From: Nocardia sp. NBC_00416
GTDB lineage: Bacteria; Actinomycetota; Actinomycetes; Mycobacteriales; Mycobacteriaceae
NCBI RefSeq assembly: GCF_036032445.1
Contig: NZ_CP107932.1
Span: 436,501 to 500,500 of the forward strand
Length of the DNA stretch: 64,000 nt
Direction of reading: 5' to 3'
This document shows, one piece after another, positions 9,056-17,622 of this stretch (its first letter is position 1; the number at the start of each line of letters is the position of its first letter). The notes under the pieces were generated by a model that saw only the letters and a list, made by a program, of their open reading frames with translations, was not told the origin of the DNA and searched no databases. The translations under genes were made by a program, and so were the position numbers.

Positions 9056-9442
9056 CTACTGACACCGAGGCCCTGGACCGGACTTCTCGCCCAGCTGATA
9101 CCCGGGCCCTGAGCGCCGAACCCGACCAGGCGCCACCCGACCGATCCGGGCTCGGGTACCGGGGCAGCGAGCCCAGCCCGTCTCATAGCCGGCCGGCCGC
9201 AGCCATCCGTCTACGAGCAGAACTTCGCCGACGCTGAGCAGCTCGGGGTGGACGACCGCTCTGAGGCTGCGCTCTCCCGTGACAACCGCGCTGCGCCATG
9301 CCTGTTGGAGGGCGGGGTTCGACGGATCGCAATATCCAGTGAGGTGGACGTTGCGGTGGCGGTCCGATGCTCGTGGACCGGAGTGCCACGGCACGGCGGC
9401 AGGTAGCGTAGTGGTGAGGGTACGCTCACAGAACCTGCACAT
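9056..9442 (-). CDS. Possible hypothetical protein with CxxC motif
   Basis: 128 residues. The N-terminus carries CRFC. The first ~95 codons have the third-position GC bias of a gene, while the last ~30 are Arg/Gly/Pro-rich and look less coding. No family is recognised. It lies between a divergent membrane-protein gene (9485) and the hypothetical gene at 9030. It may be real or may be an open frame in GC-rich DNA. Confidence 0.35.
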   Translation of the reverse strand: MCRFCERTLTTTLPAAVPWHSGPRASDRHRNVHLTGYCDPSNPALQQAWRSAVVTGERSLRAVVHPELLSVGEVLLVDGWLRPAGYETGWARCPGTRARIGRVAPGRVRRSGPGYQLGEKSGPGPRCQ

Positions 9443-9484
9443 TTCCTACGCCTACTTCGCAGATCGCCCAGTTAGATTTCCGGG

Positions 9485-10123
9485 ATGCCGTGTGAAGAGC
9501 GCAATTCGATTCTGCCACTGAGTGTATCCGCTGTGGCGGCCGTGATCTCGATCTTGCTGACCTTGCACGCCGAGTTCTTCCTGCACTGGATCTGGGTGCT
9601 GTACTTGCCGCTGTTCGCCTTCGGATATCTGATACTGGTGTTCGTGTTCGGCGTGCTGCTGTGGCCAGTTGCTCGCCGGAGCTCACGTGCGCTCTCGGTG
9701 GCGGCTTCGGCTTTGGCGGCCGTGAGTGTCGGCGGGTCGTTGTTCTTGTTCATCGACACCGAGGCCAGCGGGTGGGCGCGGTTCTGGCTCGAGTATCCGG
9801 CGTTCGCCGCAGCGGCCACGGTGGAGGTACCCGAGCACGGCGAAGCTGATCTCTACGGTATCGAGCTGCCGAGGCACCTGTGCGTCGTGGCACCCAACTG
9901 CCGTATCACAAACCTCGGTGACAGCAACGGGGCACCGATTCGGTACGCCGCCGACTACATCGATGTATTCGAGGACACCTACGGTTACGGGCACTTCGTC
10001 GGCACGCCGGAGCCAGGACCGTACAACGGCTTCGGAATTCCTCTGTGCCCCAGCATGGAACTGACGGGCGGATGGTGGTGGCTCGAACGTTGCGACGGTC
10101 CGGAGTACGAGCGAGCCCGGTGA
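9485..10123 (+). CDS. Small integral membrane protein
   Basis: 212 residues. Three hydrophobic helices occupy about residues 10-30, 33-60 and 68-90, followed by an extracytoplasmic-looking domain of ~110 residues with several Cys (LCVVAPNC, GIPLCPSM, ERCDGPE) that could form disulfides. No family is recognised. It is divergent from the minus-strand frame at 9442. A membrane role of unknown kind is all the sequence supports. Confidence 0.7.
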   Translation: MPCEERNSILPLSVSAVAAVISILLTLHAEFFLHWIWVLYLPLFAFGYLILVFVFGVLLWPVARRSSRALSVAASALAAVSVGGSLFLFIDTEASGWARFWLEYPAFAAAATVEVPEHGEADLYGIELPRHLCVVAPNCRITNLGDSNGAPIRYAADYIDVFEDTYGYGHFVGTPEPGPYNGFGIPLCPSMELTGGWWWLERCDGPEYERAR

Positions 10124-11227
10124 ACCGGCATCAGTCCGTTGAACCGTTTCTTGTGGCTGAAGTGCTATCTGCCCGATAGCACAGCGCCGGATGCAGGCCC
10201 TGCGGAGCCCGCGTATGCGTCAGCCAACGAGTTGCCTTCCCTTGGGCATCGGCATCGAGTTCCTCCCCCGTTCGAAGGTTCGGATGATAATGCCATATCG
10301 ACAACCCGGATGGTTTTGCTGCCGCGGGACCCGGCTGCGTGGACTCCTACTTGCCTGCGGCGGTCTCGAGGTGCACTTTCGGCTCATGGTGACGGCGTCT
10401 ACTTCGAGTACCTCTGGTCGCGTACGCGGAAGTGCTCGTAGTGGCACCAGGCGACCACACCCGTCGGATCGCGGCAATGGCAGACCAGGGGCTGAAACAG
10501 GGAGGAGGAGTAGCGGCGGGAACGTGTACTGTGGCGGCATGCACACCAAATGTGTGCACACTTGTCGCAAATCCAGTGTTCTGATCCCCCTCCGGACACA
10601 TATCTCCCTCTTTCTACCTGCAGTTATGTGGTGTGAGCATCAATCACTCGAACTATATGCGCAGGTCAGCGGCGTGGGGGTTCAAGTCGGGTCCAGCTGA
10701 GACAGGCCTGAGAACCAGCTCGCGTAGTGTCCTTTTGCGGCGGCCACCCCGCATCCTGGCGCTGCTGTTGCCGGAAACCTGAAGCCGCGCCCCGCACGGG
10801 GATGAGGTGCGAGTGTCCTCGCCGGCTAGCGCTATTTCGTCGGGAGCTCAGGTAAGGCGCAGCGTGGCCTCGACATCCTTCCAGCGTGTCGAGGTGAAGT
10901 GGGGGTGTGAGGGCGGGGTACGTCAGGTGCGGGGCTGCCGATGTCCGGCGACATCGCCGACGTCCTCCCGGGCCTACGCGCCATGCTCGCCCCCATTGCC
11001 CGGACACGGCTACATCCTGTGCCGCTCACTGGTCGCAGCCCACCCCGCTCGATCCCGCGAACTCCTTGTACCGTCGGCCTCCAGATCATGGACGCTCACG
11101 GCTCCGCACTGCAAGAACCGATCGGCCAGTAGCCACAGCGAGTGCACCGAGACAAACTGATATCTTCGACCAGCATGTTCACAGCCCATCCCTGTGAATG
11201 GCCGCTCTACCCCACAAGGAGCTGACC
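10124..11227. other. Long stretch without a supported gene
   Basis: Contains copy 2 of the hairpin repeat and a palindrome-like AAATGTGTGCACACTTG near 10547-10563. Several short frames exist on both strands, but none shows a domain, a good start signal and consistent codon bias together. Confidence 0.5.
10585..10721 (+). repeat. Hairpin repeat, copy 2
   Basis: Starts TCCCCCTCCGGACACATATC and aligns with copy 1 over its whole length (about 80 percent by eye). The outer stem ACCTGC (10616-10621) with GCAGGT (10661-10666) is conserved; the inner stem is weaker than in copy 1. Confidence 0.7.
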
Positions 11228-11827
11228 GTGACGGCATCACATCCCGACGAACACCCTCGGGTCACGGCCGAAGAATTCCTGAATGCCGAACCGGATTCTC
11301 TCGGCGATGTCGAGATCGTGGATGGCCTCGTTGTGCGATTGATGGCGCAGAGCGAAGCGCACAGCCGCGTCGTGCGGCGGCTGGCCGCCGCCCTGGAAGA
11401 CGCTCGTGACCCCGCCGGCCCATGTCTACGCATCGGGTCCGATGTCGCTGTCCGCTTCGCCGATGCCGACGATCGCCGAGACGACCATCAACTCAACATC
11501 CGCTACCCGGATGTCTTCATCCGCGACTGCGAACCCTACGACGTGAACACCGTCCGAGACCATATCGCCCTGGTTGTCGAGGTCGTCTCGAAGAGCACGG
11601 TCGATGCGGACACTTCCGAAAAGCACAAAATGTATGCACGGGCCGGCATTCCGGGCTACTTGATCGTCCACTTCGATAAGAGCTGGGAAACCATCGACCG
11701 CATCGAGGAATACCGACTCGACTGGTCCGGACTGCGATACATGCCGCACAAGGTCCACCACACCGCTCTGGTCCTCGATACACCGGTCACCCTCGCCATC
11801 ACCTTTGACGCCCTCCATCGCCCCTGA
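11228..11827 (+). CDS. Uma2-family PD-(D/E)XK endonuclease-like protein
   Basis: 199 residues from GTG 11228, preceded by AAGGAG with six bases of spacing; an ATG 30 bases upstream lacks such a site. The order of motifs fits the Uma2/DUF820 family: an N-terminal VTAEEFLNAEP, a helical VVRRLAAALE, YPDVFI, LVVEVVSKST, and KHKMYARAGIPGYLIV. These give the Asp, Glu-Val-x-Ser and Lys of the restriction-like fold. Uma2 proteins are abundant in actinobacteria and cyanobacteria and mostly of unknown role. Here it stands alone between hairpin repeats. Confidence 0.85.
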   Translation: MTASHPDEHPRVTAEEFLNAEPDSLGDVEIVDGLVVRLMAQSEAHSRVVRRLAAALEDARDPAGPCLRIGSDVAVRFADADDRRDDHQLNIRYPDVFIRDCEPYDVNTVRDHIALVVEVVSKSTVDADTSEKHKMYARAGIPGYLIVHFDKSWETIDRIEEYRLDWSGLRYMPHKVHHTALVLDTPVTLAITFDALHRP

Positions 11828-11882
11828 TCGATAGTCCAGAATCAGAGTTTTCGCAGGTTGATCTCTGTGGATAGCCGCTGTA

Positions 11883-12040
11883 TCCCCCTCCGGACACAAC
11901 CACTCTTTCGTGTAACCCGCTCTACCTGCGGTTATATGTGTGGGTAGCGGTCGGTGTCAAGTCGAATGAATGCAAAACCGCAGGTAGGGCCCTGTGGGGG
12001 TTCGGTTCGGGTTATTCTGAGGAAATACTGAGAAACCGGC
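11883..12040 (+). repeat. Hairpin repeat, copy 3 (divergent)
   Basis: Begins ATCCCCCTCCGGACACA like copy 2 and ends in GTGGGGGTTCGGTTCGGGT..TCTGAGG..ACTGAGAAACCGG, matching the tail of copies 1 and 2 with substitutions. Its central stem is a perfect 12-bp inverted repeat, CTACCTGCGGTT (11922-11933) with AACCGCAGGTAG (11976-11987), around 42 bases. It ends about 120 bp before a small gene. Confidence 0.65.
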
Positions 12041-12162
12041 AGGGCGGCGTAGCGCATCAACTTCGCCATATCGCGAATGTTTTTCTGGCTCTGCGGATAT
12101 CGGCCGAGGGGCCCGCCGTTGGGGTATGTCCCCGCTTGCCACACCGATCAGAAGGTGGCCTC

Positions 12163-12411
12163 ATGCAGAACGTTGAACGGGCCGAGACCGTTCGGTCGAC
12201 TACCACCCGCCTGCCGCAGGGCGACAGGAGATCGACGAAAGTCGAAGTCATCGTTCCGAAGGACCCGCCCCACCTCACGCCTGACGCTGCTCGGGCTTTG
12301 CTGCGCCTCATCCAAGGAGTCGCGGCCCGGGACCCCGAGCATCAAGCGGGCGATACAGAACCGGGCGCGCCGTCGCTGGGCGGGGGACAGACGGTCCGCG
12401 ACCCGCGATAG
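12163..12411 (+). CDS. Small hypothetical protein
   Basis: 82 residues. The ATG is preceded by GAAGGTGG at good spacing. The first half reads like an ordered N-terminal segment (KVEVIVPKDPPHLTPDAARALLRLIQG), and the tail is Gly/Pro-rich and probably flexible. No family is recognised. The IS3 element begins 38 bp after its stop codon. Confidence 0.5.
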   Translation: MQNVERAETVRSTTTRLPQGDRRSTKVEVIVPKDPPHLTPDAARALLRLIQGVAARDPEHQAGDTEPGAPSLGGGQTVRDPR

Positions 12412-12479
12412 TTCACGATCGCTGGGTACGCAGGCCGACTCAGGAATCGTGAGGTTCACCCCGAATGGTGGACAGGGGA

Positions 12480-13382
12480 TTATGCGGCTGTAGCTGCCGC
12501 GGAGAGTGAATGTTCGTAAGCGAGTGGGCTGATCATCCCGATCGCGGAGTGACGGCGCCGAGTGTTGTACCAGTGCATCCATTTGTCAACCGCGGCAACG
12601 AGTTCAGTCTTCGTCACGTAGGTATGCCGGTAGTAGTGCTCATGTTTGAACGTCGACCACAGCGATTCCGCGCCGGCGTTGTCCCAGCAGATCCCGGTAG
12701 CGCCCATCGACCGGTGCAGGCCGTGACGATGACAGGCCGCGGCCATGGCCGACGCAGTGTATTGACTGCCGCGGTCGGCGTGTAGAACGGTTCCGCGACC
12801 GTGGCCGCCGCGTGCGGCGATCGCCGTGTCGAGGGTGTCGGTGACCAGTTCGGTGCGCATATGGTCGGCCACCGACCAGCCCAGCACCCGTTTGGAATGC
12901 TCATCTTTGATCGCGCACAAATACATGTCTGCTTCCCCGCAGGTCAGGTAGGTGATATCGCTTGTCCATACCGCGTCGAGGCGCCCCTGGTCGAACCGGC
13001 GCCCGACCAGATCCGGCGGGAACGACGCACGCGGGTCGACCACCGTGGTTACGACTTTGAAGGTGCGTGGGCTGATCCCTTCGATCCCGACCCCGGCCAT
13101 GATTTTGGCGACGGTCTTCTCGCTGACCTTCTCACCGGCCTCCCGCAGATCAGCGGTGATCCGCGGGGCACCGTAGGTACCGTCGGATTCCCGGTGATGG
13201 GCGACTATCTTGACCGCCAGATCGGCACGGCGCTGCGCCCGAGGCGCCAACGACACCGACCGGCACCGTTTCCGGTACTCGTAGTATCCCGACCGCGATA
13301 CCGACAACAGTCGCGCCATCCGCGCGACGTCTTCACCGCCACCGCCGGTGAACGTGTTGGGGGCGGCGCACTCTGCCATCAA
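12480..13382 (-). CDS. IS3-family transposase OrfB (integrase catalytic domain)
   Basis: About 300 residues containing an HTH_21-like N-terminal part and an rve integrase core. The catalytic D-D-E signature is visible as VWTSDITYL, LHADRGSQY and DNAGAESLWSTFK. It overlaps orfA in another frame, and a run of A residues near the end of orfA (codons FLKKAS) is a likely slippery site, so the working enzyme is probably an OrfAB fusion made by programmed frameshifting. Complete by length. Confidence 0.9.
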   Translation of the reverse strand: MMAECAAPNTFTGGGGEDVARMARLLSVSRSGYYEYRKRCRSVSLAPRAQRRADLAVKIVAHHRESDGTYGAPRITADLREAGEKVSEKTVAKIMAGVGIEGISPRTFKVVTTVVDPRASFPPDLVGRRFDQGRLDAVWTSDITYLTCGEADMYLCAIKDEHSKRVLGWSVADHMRTELVTDTLDTAIAARGGHGRGTVLHADRGSQYTASAMAAACHRHGLHRSMGATGICWDNAGAESLWSTFKHEHYYRHTYVTKTELVAAVDKWMHWYNTRRRHSAIGMISPLAYEHSLSAAATAA

Positions 13383-13707
13383 CTCGAACCGGGCCGGTTC
13401 TGCTGCATCGCGGCAAGTACGCCGAAGCTTTTTTCAGGAACGCGATATCTTTGTCCTGCTCGGCGACCTGTTTGCGTAACCGCAGCAACTCCGCCCGCTC
13501 GGCACGGGACAACGGCTGTTCCCGATGCACCGAAGCAGCTTCGACGCGGCGGCGTTCATCAGCAACCCAGCGGCCCAGCAGGCTCTCGTGCACGCCGAGT
13601 TCGCGGGAGACCTCGGCGACCGTGCGACCGGAATCGATCACCCGATGAGCAGCCTCGACCTTGTACTCGGTCGTGAACGACCGACGTTTCCGAGACACAG
13701 CAGACAT
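13333..13707 (-). CDS. IS3-family transposase OrfA (helix-turn-helix)
   Basis: 124 residues as read without frameshift. The N-terminal helix-turn-helix KVEAAHRVIDSGRTVAEVSR is followed by a leucine-zipper-like helix (LLRLRKQVAEQDKDIAFLKK). The end after FLKKAS is out of the biological frame; the OrfB frame continues there. It binds the element's ends and fuses to OrfB. Confidence 0.85.
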   Translation of the reverse strand: MSAVSRKRRSFTTEYKVEAAHRVIDSGRTVAEVSRELGVHESLLGRWVADERRRVEAASVHREQPLSRAERAELLRLRKQVAEQDKDIAFLKKASAYLPRCSRTGPVRVDGRVRRPQHVHRRWR

Positions 13708-13812
13708 CCTTCCGCAGGATCAACGATCCTGCTAACTCGGTGTCCACTACCCGGGGGGAGCCTCACACATCAACGCTGGCGGCTCACAGCAGCGAAGTAA
13801 CTCACCCGCCCC

Positions 13813-13850
13813 GGGATGGCGGACTGTGCGGGAGCAGAAACCGCCATCCC
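13813..13850. terminator. GC-rich inverted repeat, possible terminator
   Basis: GGGATGGCGG (13813-13822) and CCGCCATCCC (13841-13850) form a perfect 10-bp stem with an 18-base loop, between the IS3 element and the end of the recombinase gene. No U-tract is present, which is common in actinomycetes. Confidence 0.35.
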
Positions 13851-13933
13851 ACTATCGGTCGGCGGACCCGCAAACGGGAAACGGCCTTCTGTCGACTCGC
13901 TTCCCGGTCGAGGGCAGCAGGGGACCGTCCCGG

Positions 13934-14491
13934 TCACCGCGGCGCGGGGGCGCGCAGGTAGTTGTAGACGGTCTGGCGGGTGACGCCGAATTCGGTGGCC
14001 AGCACCGACTTCGATTCTCCGGATGCGGCCCGCTCATGCAGCTGGGCGATCTGTTCGGTAGTCAGCGCCGGCGTGCGACCGGTGTAGGCGCCGCGGGCCT
14101 TGGCCGCGGCGATGCCTTCGCGCTGACGTTCCAGGATCAGGGCACGCTCGAACTCGGCGAAGGCCCCCATCACCGACAGCAGCAGATTCGCCACAGGGGA
14201 GTCCTCACCGGTGAAGGTCAGCGATTCCTTGACGAACACCACCTTCACCCCTTTGCCGGTCAAGGTCCGGACGAGCTGACGCAGATCGTCGAGGTTGCGG
14301 GCAAGGCGGTCCATGGAGTGCACGATCACTTCGTCGCCTTCGCGGACGAATGCGAGCAGCTCGTCGAGCTTGGGCCGGGCGGTATCTTTCCCGGAGGCCT
14401 TGTCGGTGAAGGTCTTCTCGACTTCGACGCCGTCGAGCTGCCGGACGGTGTTCTGGTCGAGTGTGCTCACCCGGATGTAGCCGACCCGCAT
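13934..14491 (-). CDS. Serine recombinase (resolvase/invertase family)
   Basis: 185 residues from ATG 14491. The N-terminal catalytic domain starts MRVGYIRVST with the nucleophilic Ser of that motif, followed by HSMDRLARNLDDL and the FAEFERALILERQ helix of the long E-helix. A C-terminal helix-turn-helix reads SVLATEFGVTRQTVYNYL. Length and order fit Tn3-type resolvases or DNA invertases. No Tn3 transposase is nearby, so it is either a stand-alone resolvase left behind by a transposon or a small invertase. A candidate crossover site lies immediately upstream. Confidence 0.9.
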   Translation of the reverse strand: MRVGYIRVSTLDQNTVRQLDGVEVEKTFTDKASGKDTARPKLDELLAFVREGDEVIVHSMDRLARNLDDLRQLVRTLTGKGVKVVFVKESLTFTGEDSPVANLLLSVMGAFAEFERALILERQREGIAAAKARGAYTGRTPALTTEQIAQLHERAASGESKSVLATEFGVTRQTVYNYLRAPAPR

Positions 14492-14509
14492 CCCGAAATC
14501 CTCTCCCGC

Positions 14510-14560
14510 ACTGTAGTTGTCAATCTGGACTCTATGAACCCAGTGGACAACTGTCAATTA
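14510..14560 (-). promoter_or_regulatory. Candidate res-like recombination site
   Basis: AGTTGTC (14515-14521) and GACAACT (14546-14552) form an inverted repeat, and TGTCAAT occurs twice in direct order (14518 and 14552). The position just upstream of a resolvase gene is where subsite I of a res site is expected. Not proven. Confidence 0.4.
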
Positions 14561-14701
14561 AGGCGTTGCGGGATTCTATTTTTACGCGTTTCGTCTCGAC
14601 GGGTGCTGTCTATTTGGGGTCCACTCCACTTGGACATATGACGGGAGGAAGCGCCGAGCGGTAGTTCACTGAGAAGCCCGAGAGCAAATGGACAGCAGTG
14701 A

Positions 14702-16891
14702 TCACGGGTGCGAGGACTCCGTCGAGGGCCAGCCGGGCGGACCGCTTTGTTGCTTTCGCGCAGCCGCGAGATTGCCACGGACCACGCCAGTGCTGGGGTG
14801 GTCGAAGCCGAGGATCCGTTCGGAGTCGGTCAGGGTCCGCTGCAGTAGCGGGATCGCTTCGGCGGTCCGGCCCACCGACCGGTAGGCGCTGGCAAGATTG
14901 TTGCGGGAGCCCAGGGTGTCGGGGTGCTCGTCACCCAAAATCCGCTCTCGGTCGCTGAGATTCCGCTCGTACAGCGGGATCGCCTCGGCGAACCGTCCCG
15001 CCGACCGGTAGGCGTTGGCGAGGTTGTTGCGAAAGATCAGGGTGTCGGGGTGCTCGTTACCCAAAATCCGTTCCGTGTCGGTGATAGTCCGCTCGTACAG
15101 CGGGATCGCCTCGGCGAACCGTCCCGCCGACTGGTAGGCGTGAGCAAGGTTGTGGCGGAAGATCAAGGTGTCGGGGTGCTCGTCACCCAAAATCCGTTCC
15201 GTGTCGGTGATAGTCCGCTCGTACAGCGGGATCGCCTCGGCGAACCGTCCCGCCGACCGGTAGGCGTGAGCAAGGTTGTGGCGAAAGATCAAGGTGTCGG
15301 GGTGCTCGTCACCCAAAATCCGCTCCGCGGTGGTGATAGTCCGCTCGTACAGCGGGATCGCCTCGGCGAACCGTCCCGCCGACTGGTAGGCGTTGGCGAG
15401 GTTGTTGCGGAAGATCAGGGTGTCGGGGTGCTCGTCACCCAAAATCCGCTCTCGGTCGCTGAGATTCCGCTCGAACAGCGGGATCGCCTCGGCGAACCGT
15501 CCCGCCGACTGGTAGGCGCTGGCGAGATTGTTGCGGAAGCCCAGGGTCTTGGGGTGCTCGTCGCCGAGGACTCGCCCCAAGTCGGTGCGGGCGTGGTGGA
15601 GGTGGTCCAGGGCGCTGACGTACAGGCCCTGACCGTTCAGGAACATCCCCGTGTTGTTGCGGATCGTCGCGATCGTGGCTGTGGTGGACTCGCTGCCGCT
15701 GGTGATGGTGTAACCGGCGAGAGCGTCGATATGTGGTAGCAAGGTTCGCCAGTTCGGCCAGGTGGCCGGGTTCTGTACGTCGGGCAGGCTGGCGTGCAGG
15801 GTCGCCGCGGCGCGGTCGCGGGCCTGTTGGATCGCTTCCGGGTCGCGGTGCGGATCGGCGGCGTCGGGTGTGCGGGCTACGGCTTGGACCAGCCGGTGGA
15901 TCGAAAGCCCGGCACTACCGGGGTCGGGGGTGATCATGTTGTATGCCGCCAGGACCCCGAGCGCGGCGTCCACAGTGATCTGGTCGGCCGGATCCCGGCA
16001 GAGGGTGAGAGGGATATTGTCGGGTGCGTACCAGGCCAGGGTGCGCAGCAGCTCCACCGCCGCAGGCCCGAGCTCCGCGATGCGGTCCAGGGTGACCCGC
16101 CAGACCCGGGCGATCGTGCGCTGCGGGTCGGTACCGGCCGCGGCCCGGTCGAAGATGGGGCCGGGCTGGTCGGTGAGCAAGCGTAGGTAGGCGCGTGGGG
16201 TGGTGAACCGCTGGTGCGCCAGATACGCCCCGGCCTGTTCGACCGCCAGCGGCAGATATCCCAGCGCCTCGCACAACTCCGCGACCCCGTCGAGGTCCCG
16301 CGCCCCACCCGCGGTGATCAACCCGGTCAGCAGCCGCTGCGCCTCATCGGCGGCCAGAACATCCAGTGAAATGATCACCGCTCCGGCCTGCCACGGCACC
16401 GACAACCGGCCGGTGATCAACACTTTCCCGGTCCGGGCCCGCGCGAGCACCGGCGCGATATCGGCCGGATCCTCTACGTTGTCGAGGATCAGCAGCCATC
16501 CGGTGTGGGTCGCCAACCACTGCAATCCCTGCTCGGCCAGATCCTGCACGGCCAGCACCTCGGCCAGCGCGGGCTGCAACCGCGCCGCCAACCCCGCCAG
16601 CCCCCGCTGCACTCCCTGCTTGGAGTCCGCGTGAATCCACACCATCGGCGCGCACCCATGGTCGCGGGTACCTGCCCAGTAGGCGGCGAGGCTGGATTTG
16701 CCGACTCCGCCCAGCCCGTGCACCGCCGCGACCACCACCGGCACACCGTCCCCGGCCAGGGCAGCGTCCAACCAGGCCAGCTCGGCCTCGCGGCCCACGA
16801 ACCAACCCGGCCACGCTTCCAGATTGTCGATCCCCGGCGGCGCCTCGACCTCGACCGGCGGCCGGAATGCCTCTGCCGGCGGCTGCACCAC
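14702..16891 (-). CDS. NB-ARC ATPase with C-terminal tetratricopeptide repeats
   Basis: 729 residues. An NB-ARC/STAND module has a P-loop HGLGGVGKSS (about 58-67), Walker B WLLILDNVED (131-141) and the GYLPLAVEQAGAYL segment of the GLPLA motif. From about residue 430 on there are at least seven 42-residue TPR units of kinesin-light-chain type (ILGDEHPDTL, NNLANAY, SAGRFAEAIPLYER). Such proteins are sensors/switches in which TPRs bind a ligand. The gene downstream-coupled partner lies just upstream at 16987-17457. Frame-open, protein-like codons continue before the GTG at 16891 without a usable start codon, so the true N-terminus is uncertain or involves frameshifting. Confidence 0.85.
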   Translation of the reverse strand: MVQPPAEAFRPPVEVEAPPGIDNLEAWPGWFVGREAELAWLDAALAGDGVPVVVAAVHGLGGVGKSSLAAYWAGTRDHGCAPMVWIHADSKQGVQRGLAGLAARLQPALAEVLAVQDLAEQGLQWLATHTGWLLILDNVEDPADIAPVLARARTGKVLITGRLSVPWQAGAVIISLDVLAADEAQRLLTGLITAGGARDLDGVAELCEALGYLPLAVEQAGAYLAHQRFTTPRAYLRLLTDQPGPIFDRAAAGTDPQRTIARVWRVTLDRIAELGPAAVELLRTLAWYAPDNIPLTLCRDPADQITVDAALGVLAAYNMITPDPGSAGLSIHRLVQAVARTPDAADPHRDPEAIQQARDRAAATLHASLPDVQNPATWPNWRTLLPHIDALAGYTITSGSESTTATIATIRNNTGMFLNGQGLYVSALDHLHHARTDLGRVLGDEHPKTLGFRNNLASAYQSAGRFAEAIPLFERNLSDRERILGDEHPDTLIFRNNLANAYQSAGRFAEAIPLYERTITTAERILGDEHPDTLIFRHNLAHAYRSAGRFAEAIPLYERTITDTERILGDEHPDTLIFRHNLAHAYQSAGRFAEAIPLYERTITDTERILGNEHPDTLIFRNNLANAYRSAGRFAEAIPLYERNLSDRERILGDEHPDTLGSRNNLASAYRSVGRTAEAIPLLQRTLTDSERILGFDHPSTGVVRGNLAAARKQQSGPPGWPSTESSHP
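14870..15600 (-). repeat. Near-identical 126-bp direct repeats in the TPR region
   Basis: The sequence repeats with an exact 126-bp period (for example matching positions 14941, 15067, 15193, 15319, 15445). Units differ at few bases, so the repeats are recent duplications or are kept alike by recombination. Confidence 0.9.
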
Positions 16892-16986
16892 CCGGGTGGT
16901 GATCTGGGTGGTGAAATCGCGGCCGACCTCGACCCCGGTAGCCGAGAACGTGGCATGCGCGGCGGGCCCGGGTGTTGCCGCCGCGC

Positions 16987-17457
16987 CTACCGAGGGTCCG
17001 GCGGCTCCGAAACCACCTGCACATCGGTCACCGAGAAGTCCCCGGCAGCCTTCACGTCCTTCGCGATCACACCGCTGGCACCGGCGGCTCGGACCCCGCG
17101 GACCTCGACCCGGCCGGCCTCCACCCGCTCCAGCCGCACGCCCACCAGCTCTGCGGCTTCGGGCGAATGCCGCTCGATCACATCCAGCAGCACCTGCACC
17201 GCGGTCGCCAGCTCCGCATCCGCGCCCGCGCCTGCCGCCTCCAGCTCCTCGGCCAGCACCGCCTGGCGTGCCGGAGCCTTGGGGCGGGCCTCGACGACCT
17301 CCACATCCACCGACGAGTACCGCCGTCCCAGCACGTCTTTCACCTTCTGATAGGCATCACCCACCGCCAGTTTCGCGGTCTCGCTCACTCCGGCCGCCAA
17401 ACCGGCCGACACCGCCGACGCAGCAGCCATCGCCGCTGCCATGACCTCTGGCCCCAT
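16987..17457 (-). CDS. Small partner protein of the NB-ARC/TPR switch
   Basis: 156 residues from ATG 17457, preceded by GAGAGGGG. The N-terminus is a small-residue Ala/Ser/Gly helix (AAAMAAASAVSAGLAAGVSE) that could insert into membranes, followed by a soluble region with LGRRYSSVDVEVVEARP and a repetitive Val/Glu/Ala tail (RVEVRGVRAAGASGVIAKDVKAAG). I do not recognise a named family, though similar short genes precede STAND/TPR genes in actinomycetes. Its stop codon lies 96 bases before the assigned start of the ATPase gene, so they form an operon. Confidence 0.75.
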   Translation of the reverse strand: MGPEVMAAAMAAASAVSAGLAAGVSETAKLAVGDAYQKVKDVLGRRYSSVDVEVVEARPKAPARQAVLAEELEAAGAGADAELATAVQVLLDVIERHSPEAAELVGVRLERVEAGRVEVRGVRAAGASGVIAKDVKAAGDFSVTDVQVVSEPPDPR

Positions 17458-17622
17458 CAGGCCGCCCCTCTCAATCGAGACCGCCCCCGCTCGACGCCGG
17501 ACGGTGTACGGCACAAAGTAGCGGAAAATCTGAACCTGCAACGTCATTCGAACCGGACCCCACCCGGTAGTGACCCCACCGGCGACGTCTACCTGGGGTG
17601 TCCCCAGATAGACGAGTTGGTT

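Larger units (their letters stand above)
12450..13765 (-). mobile_element. Complete IS3-family element
   Basis: Imperfect terminal inverted repeats, TGAGGTTCACCCCGAATGGTGGACA on the left and TGAGGCTCCCCCCGGGTAGTGGACA read from the right end, enclose two overlapping transposase frames. No clear target duplication is visible beside the ends. A truncated second copy lies at 18194-18857. Confidence 0.9.

Noticed and set aside
10139..10700. Overlapping frames on both strands, one Cys/His-rich
   Set aside because: No start signal, family or codon bias; the Cys/His pattern falls in the hairpin repeat boundary and is likely chance.
12801..13676. 291-codon plus-strand frame
   Set aside because: Antisense of the IS3 transposase genes; a near-identical antisense frame appears at the second copy, which confirms it is a shadow.
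14924..15739. Plus-strand frame with repeated LVTQNPLRGGDSPLVQRDRLGE
   Set aside because: Its repeats come from the 126-bp TPR repeats read backwards.
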